Positions 37,483 through 44,900 of a stretch of DNA of 64,000 nt are shown piece by piece. The stretch covers positions 577,061 through 641,060 of the forward strand of contig NZ_FNXY01000005.1 of assembly GCF_900108855.1 (NCBI RefSeq), in the 5' to 3' direction. The notes below the pieces were generated by a model. It searched no databases and was not told the DNA's origin. It saw only the letters and a program-made list of their open reading frames with translations. Position 1 is the stretch's first letter, and every line of letters begins with the position of its first letter. A program made the translations under genes and the position numbers. The DNA comes from Dyadobacter koreensis (GTDB lineage: Bacteria; Bacteroidota; Bacteroidia; Cytophagales; Spirosomataceae).

Positions 37483-38709
37483 TTACTTAATTCTTTCGAG
37501 AAGCGCCATATAAAATCCGTCGTAACCTTCATCGGCCGTAGACGTGCGGCGTTCATCAATTAATCTCCATTTATCACCAAATTCCATCACAAAACGCGTT
37601 ACCTGATTTTCGGACTCGGAAGGCAGCAAGCTGCACGTGGCATAAACCATTTTTCCACCCCGTTTCACCATTTTGGAATAAGTACTCAGAATATGCCATT
37701 GGGTATTTCTGATTGTTGCAAGGAAAGTTGGCTGCAACTTCCACTTCGTATCAGGGTTTCGACGTAAAACGCCCAGTCCTGAACAAGGCACATCCAGCAA
37801 AAGCCGGTCCGCTTTGTCAATGAGTTCTTTAATGGTTTTTTCTGACTTGATCACGCCGGTTGAAAGAATCTTAACTCCGTTTCTTGTCGCACGTTTTTGA
37901 AGTTCTTCCAGTTTATAATTTTCAATGTCGAGTGAAATAATATTGCCTTTGTTTTCCAGTATTGCAGCGATTTGAAGTGTTTTGCCGCCAGCTCCCGCAC
38001 ATGCGTCGATCACTGTCTGGCCTGGGTGAAGATCCATAAAAGGCGGAATAAGTTGCGAACCAGCATCTTGAACCTCGAAAAAACCTTTTTTGAAACCTTC
38101 CTGTCCGGCAACATTTTGTCTCTTTTTCAGTACTAAGGCGTTCGGGATTTCAGGAACTGTTTCAATTTTGTCCTCTCCAAAAATTGAAATAACTGATTTT
38201 AAATCCGATTTCAAAGTATTGACGCGCAGCACAAAAGGAGCCTGATGGTTCAGTGCAGTTATCTCTTTTTCCCATTTATCTCCCAATTCTTTTTCGCCGA
38301 CTTCATCCATCCAATCAGGAATCGATTGTGCAATTTTTCTGGTTTTTAAACCTTCCTTGTATCGAATTAAAACTTTTTCCAGATCGATATCAGCAAATTC
38401 TTCCCAGTCTGGTAAAATGTTGTCAGTTTCAAGTTGAAGATGTTCCGGCTTTATGATTTGCCAGACGCCAACAATTTTCCAGAAATCTGCTGACTGTGTT
38501 ACCTTTTCCAAATGCGCCGAAAACTTTATCAGTCTCCACCAGCGAACGATTTCGTAAATATTTTCAGCAAGAAAAGCCCGGTCACGCGCTCCCCATTTTG
38601 GGTTCGATTTCAGTAATCTTTCGACCACACGATCCGCTTGCTGCTTATCGGAAAAAATGTGTTGCAAGGATTGAACCGTTGCTTCTATAAGTCCTTTGTA
38701 TAATTTCAA
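37483..38709 (-). CDS. RsmB/NOP-family rRNA cytosine-5 methyltransferase
   Basis: A 408-residue SAM-dependent RNA methyltransferase. An N-terminal helical NusB-like region is followed by the catalytic domain with the SAM motif DACAGAGGKTLQIA, motif IV LDVPCSGLGVLRRNPD and motif VI YATCSLLPSESE; the cysteine of TCS is the expected nucleophile and the one in PCS the release residue. This is the layout of RsmB (16S rRNA C967). Exact target position is inferred. Confidence 0.9.
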   Translation of the reverse strand: MKLYKGLIEATVQSLQHIFSDKQQADRVVERLLKSNPKWGARDRAFLAENIYEIVRWWRLIKFSAHLEKVTQSADFWKIVGVWQIIKPEHLQLETDNILPDWEEFADIDLEKVLIRYKEGLKTRKIAQSIPDWMDEVGEKELGDKWEKEITALNHQAPFVLRVNTLKSDLKSVISIFGEDKIETVPEIPNALVLKKRQNVAGQEGFKKGFFEVQDAGSQLIPPFMDLHPGQTVIDACAGAGGKTLQIAAILENKGNIISLDIENYKLEELQKRATRNGVKILSTGVIKSEKTIKELIDKADRLLLDVPCSGLGVLRRNPDTKWKLQPTFLATIRNTQWHILSTYSKMVKRGGKMVYATCSLLPSESENQVTRFVMEFGDKWRLIDERRTSTADEGYDGFYMALLERIK

Positions 38710-39287
38710 AATGAAAACAGACAGAGTTGTCCGTAATTAAGTTTTAACACGATCAACAACGTTCATGTTATTGGAAGCAAAGTTCGGGAAAGTTTTTGAG
38801 AGTTACAGCTTTGTAAGGATAACTGCAATTTCAAGTGCTTTGTTTAATGAATACTTATTATTCTTCATTAGTCAGAAATGAAATTTCTCGCAGTGGTATC
38901 AGAAAATCTAAAATTTGTGAACTGAATTCTTTCTAACATTGATTTGATAGTCACAAGAATTCCTGAACGTTTTGCCTTCGAAAAAAAACGCGGTCCCGGT
39001 GATTCGTAGGTTTAATTTTGAGCAACTTTTCTGCCTTTGTTGTCGCCGGTATCACTATTCAGAGATTTCTGAAAGCGGATATTTTTGACAGCTCTAACAG
39101 GAGTCCATTCAGGCAATTCATGGCCAAATTCAGTAGCAACAGTGGTTATTGTAACTACATGTCAAATAATTCTTGAAAGATAGTTATCTCATTAATCTTA
39201 ACATGTGCTCACCTGTCTTTCACGAGCCAAGGCAAAGCTCTGGCACCCTTTTTGATCAAAAAATTTATAACCATTTCTCAATTTACC
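38710..39287. other. Gene-poor stretch of about 580 bases
   Basis: No complete gene, tRNA, clear promoter or terminator is visible. The only coding-like signal is the open stretch at 39012-39161 on the minus strand, listed separately. The remainder is AT-rich sequence without repeats that I could detect. Confidence 0.6.
39012..39161 (-). pseudogene. Possible gene remnant, C-terminal end without a start codon
   Basis: The minus strand reads about 49 codons (TVATEFGHELPEWTPVRAVK and more, ending KVAQN) to a TAA at 39014-39012. It has no in-frame ATG, GTG or TTG start and is closed upstream by TGA. Its residue composition is protein-like, so it may be the last part of a decayed gene; I do not recognise the family. 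Chance remains possible. Confidence 0.3.
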
Positions 39288-39515
39288 ATGGAAAATATAA
39301 GTATGCCGGCAGATCATGAAAAAGTTCTTTTTACGGATCAAAACGGAACACGCCACGAAGGTGTTTACAGAAAAGTTTTAAAGGCATTTGTTGATACTGA
39401 AAACGGAAAAGATCCGGAAGATATTAACAACATATATCTTGAAGACCGCATTGTGGATTGGAAATATGTACATAAAGACAAAAATCTTGATCCGGATGTA
39501 ATGGTTATTCTGTAA
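39288..39515 (+). CDS. Small acidic hypothetical protein
   Basis: A 75-residue soluble protein (MENISMPADHEKVLF...), rich in Asp, Glu and Lys, with no cysteine and no membrane segment. I do not recognise it. ATG 39288 is preferred; the frame also has a start at 39252 and another ATG at 39303. The gene is followed by a strong terminator 10 bases after the stop, which supports its being real and expressed alone. Confidence 0.6.
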   Translation: MENISMPADHEKVLFTDQNGTRHEGVYRKVLKAFVDTENGKDPEDINNIYLEDRIVDWKYVHKDKNLDPDVMVIL

Positions 39516-39523
39516 AATTAATT

Positions 39524-39558
39524 GCGCCGGAAAACAATTGCTTTTCGGCGTTTTTGTT
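39524..39558 (+). terminator. Intrinsic terminator after the small acidic protein gene
   Basis: GCGCCGGAAAA and TTTTCGGCG form a stem with one bulge around a short loop, followed by TTTTTGTTTT. Confidence 0.75.
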
Positions 39559-39659
39559 TTCTTGAAATTTTGCCCGGTGTTTTGCGTCAAAGCTTGATAT
39601 GTTAGCGTAATAGTGTTTAGAAACAGTATAATTCGCAGACACCAGCTAAAAATTTAAAG

Positions 39660-41255
39660 ATGATTTTCAATTCCAAGTTTAAAAATACTCTCAGAGTATT
39701 TCAACTGCCTGTCGTCCCAATGTTTCAGAATATATGTCTGGGCATTGTCAAAATCTTAATTATCGTCGTACTGGCTTCCTGTTCAAAGGAAAAGGAGGAC
39801 GAAATAATAGGAGAGGATGGAAACGGCGAAACAAGTACCTCTCTTGTTATTGACAGTACGACGGTTTCAAAAGGGACGGTGGAAGGGAACACAGGGACGG
39901 CTGCCAATGAGGAGGATATTTTAGCGAATTCGACATTTTCAACAACGGTAACAATTGCTTTTGGAAATACGGTAACAATCACTAATCCTCTGACAGAAAG
40001 CGGAGTAATGGTTACGGAGACAAATGGGGACGTAGTCATAACTTCAACAGCCTCTGAAGTAGCATATGAACTTTCCGGGACGACAACCAATGGTTCTGTA
40101 AAAATTTACAGTGATAAAAAATACAAACTTACCTTGAACGGCGTAAACATCACAAATACCGATGGGCCGGCTCTTAACCTGCAATCGAAGAAAAGGGTAT
40201 TTTTGGTTTTAGCAGATAATACCTCCAGTACACTTACCGACGGAGCAACGTATACAGCCAATGGTGAGGAAGATATGAAGGCTGCTTTATTCAGCGAAGG
40301 ACAATTAATTTTTAGCGGAAATGGAAGTTTGAGCCTTAAAGGAAACTATAAACATGCGATTTGCAGTGACGAATATGTTCGGGTAATCACTGGAAATATC
40401 ACCGTGACCAGCGCTAAATCGGATGGAATCCATACAAACGATGCCTTTATTTCTGATGGAGGAACGGTTGCAATAACAGCTTCCGGAGATGGCATACAGG
40501 TCGAAGAAGGTTATATTGTAATTAATAATGGCACTTTCAACATCAACGTGGTCGACAAAGGAATTGCGGCTTCCTGGGATACAGATGCAACAATCGATCC
40601 TTATCTGACAATCAATGGAGGAACAATTACCGTCAATTCTTCGGCAGGTGAAGGGATTGAAAGCAAAAGTATTCTCACGATCAATAATGGGACAATCGTA
40701 GTAAAGACGGCAGATGACGGATTGAACGCCGGAACATTTATTTACATCAACGGTGGAAATATTTACGCATACAGCAGTTCAAATGACGGTATCGACTCCA
40801 ATGGAATGTTAACAGTAACAGGAGGAAAAATTGTCTCCGTCGGCGCCGGATCGCCCGAGGAAGGCTTTGACTGTGATCGTAATACGTTTAAAATCACCGG
40901 AGGGGTTTTGGTTGGAATAGGTGGCGCGACGAGTTCACCAACGGCGAGTGTGAGCACGCAGGCGTCAGTCATTTTGGGTGGCGGAACTGCAAATCAGTTG
41001 CTTAGTATCCAGTCGGGTGATGCCGCGGAGACACTTACTTTCCTGATTCCTCGGACTTTTACAACGATGTTATTTTCAAGTCCAAAGTTGAAGGTAAGCA
41101 CAACTTATAAAATATTTACCGGCGGAAGTGTGGCTGGCGGTTCAGCGTTTAACGGTTTATATACCAGTGGAATCTATTCCGGAGGAACGCAGTCTTCTAC
41201 CTTTACAACCAGCAGCATGGTTACGAAAGTAGGCGGCAGCAACGGCCCGGGTTGA
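39660..41255 (+). CDS. Carbohydrate-binding beta-helix lipoprotein (Cthe_2159 family)
   Basis: A 531-residue exported protein (511 if started at the ATG at 39720). The lipobox LASC follows a hydrophobic segment, so it is probably a surface lipoprotein. From about residue 125 on it is a series of right-handed beta-helix turns with repeated INGG/INNGT and DDG(I/L) motifs (SDGIHTND, GDGIQVEEG, GEGIESKS, DDGLNAG, NDGIDSNG), the signature of Cthe_2159-like proteins that bind acidic polysaccharide and calcium. The C-terminal 100 residues are Ser/Thr/Gly-rich. No enzyme residues are evident. Confidence 0.82.
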   Translation: MIFNSKFKNTLRVFQLPVVPMFQNICLGIVKILIIVVLASCSKEKEDEIIGEDGNGETSTSLVIDSTTVSKGTVEGNTGTAANEEDILANSTFSTTVTIAFGNTVTITNPLTESGVMVTETNGDVVITSTASEVAYELSGTTTNGSVKIYSDKKYKLTLNGVNITNTDGPALNLQSKKRVFLVLADNTSSTLTDGATYTANGEEDMKAALFSEGQLIFSGNGSLSLKGNYKHAICSDEYVRVITGNITVTSAKSDGIHTNDAFISDGGTVAITASGDGIQVEEGYIVINNGTFNINVVDKGIAASWDTDATIDPYLTINGGTITVNSSAGEGIESKSILTINNGTIVVKTADDGLNAGTFIYINGGNIYAYSSSNDGIDSNGMLTVTGGKIVSVGAGSPEEGFDCDRNTFKITGGVLVGIGGATSSPTASVSTQASVILGGGTANQLLSIQSGDAAETLTFLIPRTFTTMLFSSPKLKVSTTYKIFTGGSVAGGSAFNGLYTSGIYSGGTQSSTFTTSSMVTKVGGSNGPG

Positions 41256-41340
41256 TCAATGTATCAGGTCGTAGGTATGGATTCTGAAAATATTCTTTCA
41301 TACCTACGACACCTTTGAAGAACATGACAAAACGGCCTGG

Positions 41341-42165
41341 CTATTTACGTCGGATCGTTTTGTTCATTCCAAATGCTTTTGAAAAGCCAATCTGGCTGTA
41401 AAAACCCGCAAGATTCTCACCGGTAAAAAGTCCGACCATCGCTCCGTCCTGACCGTTACTGTCAAGCCACCCGGATAAGCGCCGCATTATTGCAGTACCG
41501 ACACGCTGTTTCTGAAAGTCAGGATGAACCATAACATCTTTTACATAGTAGAAACTGGAATTGTCTCCCAAAAGAAACGCGCAACCTATCGCCTCTCCGG
41601 TAAGGGTATTCTCTGCAACCACTGCAAATATTAGTTTGGAAAGTTGATCTGCGATCGTTTCGTCTGTTACGGCGGATGACCACCCGACTGACTTTATCAA
41701 CTTTTTATATTCTTCCACCGACGGCACTCTGTCCACAATTTTAATCTGATCCGGGAATTGATTTTTACCTGGTTCCCGATCGGTAATAGCGGATGAAAAA
41801 CTTACATAATAGCCGTTTATTTCTTGGATAACATACTGAGACATGCCCCATGGTTTATTTTCAATCGGCATTATTATATTCACATTTTTCTCTTGGTGAA
41901 ATAGGTACAACGCTTGCAGATTTTTAACTTTGATCCAGATGGAGTTGCCTTTTGAAACGGATGCAAGCTGCGGATTTAACGTAAATTGAATAAATACATC
42001 GTTCCAGTAAACGCCCCCGTGATCAGGCGGATCTCCCCACGTCCACATTTGTGGAAATCCGAGTATTTCATGCCAGTAGGCCAGAGTCTCCGTGATATTT
42101 TTAACAGCGAGAACAGGCTCTGCGTGTAGAAAAACGGGCTGGGAATCTAAATCCTGGTTCTCCAT
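41341..42165 (-). CDS. VOC (glyoxalase-like) and GNAT acetyltransferase fusion
   Basis: A 274-residue two-domain protein. Residues about 12-130 form a VOC fold (FLHAEPVLAVKNITETLAYW, then WTWGDPPDHGGVYWNDV and NGYYVSFS), similar to bleomycin-resistance/glyoxalase proteins. Residues about 150-274 form a GNAT domain with the acetyl-CoA motif HPDFQKQRVGTAIMRRL and GFYSQIGFSKAFG. The ATG at 42165 is chosen over a TTG two codons upstream. The fusion may couple binding of a small compound to its acetylation; neither domain's ligand is known. Confidence 0.82.
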   Translation of the reverse strand: MENQDLDSQPVFLHAEPVLAVKNITETLAYWHEILGFPQMWTWGDPPDHGGVYWNDVFIQFTLNPQLASVSKGNSIWIKVKNLQALYLFHQEKNVNIIMPIENKPWGMSQYVIQEINGYYVSFSSAITDREPGKNQFPDQIKIVDRVPSVEEYKKLIKSVGWSSAVTDETIADQLSKLIFAVVAENTLTGEAIGCAFLLGDNSSFYYVKDVMVHPDFQKQRVGTAIMRRLSGWLDSNGQDGAMVGLFTGENLAGFYSQIGFSKAFGMNKTIRRK

Positions 42166-42290
42166 GTTCAAGAAAATTAGAATGTACTGTAATTTAATTT
42201 TTTTTGGTCTGATATGGAAAAATCTGGCTTGATTATTGATTTAGACGACTGAACGATATCAAAATTTTCAGCGAATTAGAAATCAGCAAA

Positions 42291-43037
42291 ATGCCAGAAG
42301 GTCCGACAATTGTGATTTTAAGACAAGCTATTGAGGAATTGAACCTCAAAGGTGAAAATATCGAATTTGCAGAAGGAACGGCAAAAATCGATATAGAAAG
42401 GGTAATAGGTCAGAAAGTTATAGATTTCAGATCTTGGGGAAAACATTTTTTGATTTGTTTTGAGGGATTTACGCTGCGCATTCATTTTATGCTTTTCGGG
42501 TCTTACCTGATCAACGAGCGGAAAAAGATGCAGGTCCGTTTAAGCCTTCAATTCGAAAAAGCAGAGCTGAATTTTTATGCCTGTTCGGTGAAAATACTGG
42601 AACAAAATGCAGAAGAAATTTATGATTGGGAAGCCGATATCATGTCCGAAAACTGGAATAGCAGAAAGGCAGAGGAAAAATTGGAAAAAGCTTCTGACAT
42701 GTTTATCTGCGACGCCTTACTTGATCAGAAAATTTTTTCAGGCTCCGGAAATATTATCAAAAACGAAGTACTGTTCAGAATTCGTGTGCATCCGCTGAGT
42801 GTGCTGGGGAAAATTCCGGAAGCTAAACTGAAAGAAATGGTAAGAGAAACACGCGCTTACAGTTTTGATTTTTTGGAATGGAAAAAGAAAAATACTTTAA
42901 AAAAACATTGGCTGGCCCATACGAAGAAGATCTGTCCGCGTTGCCTGATTCCATTTCATAAAGAATATCTCGGCAAGACTAAAAGAAGAAGTTACTACTG
43001 TACGAATTGTCAGGTTTTATATGGCGGCAAAAAATAA
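42291..43037 (+). CDS. Fpg/Nei-family DNA glycosylase (endonuclease VIII-like)
   Basis: A 248-residue base-excision-repair enzyme. The N-terminus MPEGPT has the catalytic Pro2 and Glu3. A helix-two-turn-helix region (QKIFSGSGNIIKNEVLFRIRVHP) and a C-terminal zinc finger (ICPRCLIPFHKEY...YYCTNCQ) complete the fold. It would remove oxidised bases and nick DNA at the lesion. MPEGP fits both Nei and Fpg groups, and the short middle region fits Nei-like proteins better. It stands alone. Confidence 0.9.
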   Translation: MPEGPTIVILRQAIEELNLKGENIEFAEGTAKIDIERVIGQKVIDFRSWGKHFLICFEGFTLRIHFMLFGSYLINERKKMQVRLSLQFEKAELNFYACSVKILEQNAEEIYDWEADIMSENWNSRKAEEKLEKASDMFICDALLDQKIFSGSGNIIKNEVLFRIRVHPLSVLGKIPEAKLKEMVRETRAYSFDFLEWKKKNTLKKHWLAHTKKICPRCLIPFHKEYLGKTKRRSYYCTNCQVLYGGKK

Positions 43038-43144
43038 TATTCTGATGACATTCAGTTCATAGTTGAATTCTTTCTTTGCCGGGTAATAGCATCCTGTATT
43101 TTGCTTTTAAAAATACGAAAACGTAAATCGATCAAATTCTTTCT

Positions 43145-44209
43145 ATGAAATTTCTGTCAAGCCTGCTCCTGATTTCTATTTTGTTTTTTGTGAAAAATGA
43201 TGAGCTGGATAATCTTCCTATGAACAGGATTCAGGTAATCGGTTCTCATAATAGTTATAAAAAAGCGATCGATCCGGCGTTATTCAAAGTGCTGCAACGG
43301 AAAGATTCAGTTTCGGTGAGCAAAATTGATTATGAACATGTGAGTATAATCGACCAGCTTGATATGGGCTTGCTGAATTTGGAAATTGATATTTATGCGG
43401 ATGAAAAAGGCGGGAAATACGCTAATCCGAAAGGATTAAGCTGGGCAGAGGATCAGAAAGACTTTGATCCGGACGGAACAATGAAAGCCCCTGGCTTTAA
43501 GATTTTTCATATGGTGGATATCGATTTTCGCAGTCATTACCTGACGTTCTCTGATTTTTTGCAGGCACTGAAAAAATGGTCAGAAGCGCATCCTGATCAT
43601 AATCCTGTTTTTGTTACGATGGAAGCAAAGGATGATGCGTCCAAAAATGCGGAATTGACAGTTCCTGAGAAATTTTCATCGAAAACTTTCGATGAAGTTG
43701 ATAAGGCGCTTATTGAGTATTTAGGAAAAGAACATCTGATTGTCCCGGATATGGTCAGGGGAAAATACGCCACCCTTGAAGAAGCTGTTCTAAAAGCCAA
43801 TTGGCCGACCTTAAAGCAGGCAAGGGGGAAATTTGTGTTTATTCTGGATGATAAAGGAAGCAAGCGGGATATGTATATCGCCGGCCATCCATCGCTGAAA
43901 GGGCGTGTGCTGTTTGCCAACGCTGATCCGGGAACGCCCGAAGCGGCTATTCTTTTTAGAAACGATTCGAAGCTGACGGAAATTAAGGACCTTGTAGAAA
44001 AGGGATATATCATTCGTACGAGGGCCGATGCGGATACGCAGCAGGCCAGAAACAACGATAACAGCAATTTTATAGCCGCGTGCAACTCGGGCGCTCAGAT
44101 TATCACCACCGATTATTATTTGAAAAGTACCCATTTCAAATCGGATTATGTGGTGAATTTTGAAGGGAAAGCTTTCTTTAGAATAAATCCGGTGTTTAAG
44201 CAGCAATAG
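43145..44209 (+). CDS. Secreted Ca2+-dependent phosphoinositide phospholipase C-like protein
   Basis: A 354-residue protein of the PI-PLC-C1 type. It has a short signal peptide (MKFLSSLLLISILFFV), then the first catalytic histidine region RIQVIGSHNSYKKAI, the Ca-binding region LNLEIDIYAD, and the second block FKIFHMVDIDFRSHYLTF. The C-terminal TRADADTQQARNND segment is characteristic. The likely role is to hydrolyse inositol phospholipids or glycerophosphoinositol outside the cell. It converges with the PPC-domain gene after 6 bases. Confidence 0.85.
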   Translation: MKFLSSLLLISILFFVKNDELDNLPMNRIQVIGSHNSYKKAIDPALFKVLQRKDSVSVSKIDYEHVSIIDQLDMGLLNLEIDIYADEKGGKYANPKGLSWAEDQKDFDPDGTMKAPGFKIFHMVDIDFRSHYLTFSDFLQALKKWSEAHPDHNPVFVTMEAKDDASKNAELTVPEKFSSKTFDEVDKALIEYLGKEHLIVPDMVRGKYATLEEAVLKANWPTLKQARGKFVFILDDKGSKRDMYIAGHPSLKGRVLFANADPGTPEAAILFRNDSKLTEIKDLVEKGYIIRTRADADTQQARNNDNSNFIAACNSGAQIITTDYYLKSTHFKSDYVVNFEGKAFFRINPVFKQQ

Positions 44210-44215
44210 AATTAA

Positions 44216-44719
44216 TTACTTATTTCCCAAATTCAAAACATTCGCTCCTAGTGGCTGTTCCATCACTCTTTCCAGTTTTTTATCATGAAGGGTTATCATA
44301 ATTTCGACAGAACCTGTACTGACTGTCGCCGCCAGCATATGTCCTCCGAAAGCTTGAAAACTTTTATCTGTCACCACACCGTGCACATGAAGTGATACCT
44401 TCTCTTTTTGCCAGGCGACGGAACCGTTCATGCTTGCCATTTCTACTTCGCTGAATTCTCTGGGATCATATTCTTTCGTTTCCTTGTTGAAAAATCCAAA
44501 TCGGGCATTTACGAAACCCATTCCTGTAAAATTTGCAGACTTGATTTTCTCCTTCATTGCCAACGTTTCCAACTGCTCAAAAATATCATCCCCCTGACGT
44601 AAAACCATGAGATAACCAGCCGGAACTCTGATATATCTTTTCTGTGAATTCGTATTCTGCGCGGGTGCATTCTGAACAAAAAAGGTGATTGATAAAAATA
44701 ATAAAAGGAGATATTTCAT
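44216..44719 (-). CDS. Exported PPC (DUF296) domain protein
   Basis: A 167-residue protein with a clear signal peptide (MKYLLLLFLSITFFVQNAPAQ) followed by a single PPC/DUF296 domain (about 27-160; GYLMVLRQGDDIFEQL, ANFTGMGFVNARFGFF, LHVHGVV and FGGHMLAATVS). The HVH and GGHM histidines could bind metal. Cytoplasmic members are described as DNA-binding-like, but this one should be in the periplasm and so must do something else. The ATG at 44719 is set by the signal peptide; the open frame runs 51 codons further upstream. Confidence 0.85.
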   Translation of the reverse strand: MKYLLLLFLSITFFVQNAPAQNTNSQKRYIRVPAGYLMVLRQGDDIFEQLETLAMKEKIKSANFTGMGFVNARFGFFNKETKEYDPREFSEVEMASMNGSVAWQKEKVSLHVHGVVTDKSFQAFGGHMLAATVSTGSVEIMITLHDKKLERVMEQPLGANVLNLGNK

Positions 44720-44836
44720 GATTTTGATGGGTTGTTGATAAGATGTTTTCAAGATTATATCACCAAAATCATTCCATGCTTTTTTGTCGTTAAAGGAAAC
44801 GTTGGCTGTTTTCAAAAGCTTTGAATTAATAAAAAA

Positions 44837-44872
44837 ATGCCCGGCCATTATGAATTCATAGTGGCCGGGCAT
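44837..44872 (-). terminator. Intrinsic terminator after the M28 peptidase gene
   Basis: A long, nearly perfect hairpin with arms ATGCCCGGCCATTATGA and TCATAGTGGCCGGGCAT, followed on the minus strand by ATTTTTTT. It lies about 29 bases past the peptidase stop codon. Confidence 0.85.
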
Positions 44873-44900
44873 ATAGCCTTTGGATTTTTCTTAATGCAAT

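Noticed and set aside
44720..44872. Longer N-terminus for the PPC protein
   Set aside because: The frame is open 51 codons upstream, but it would bury the signal peptide inside the protein and covers the neighbouring gene's terminator.
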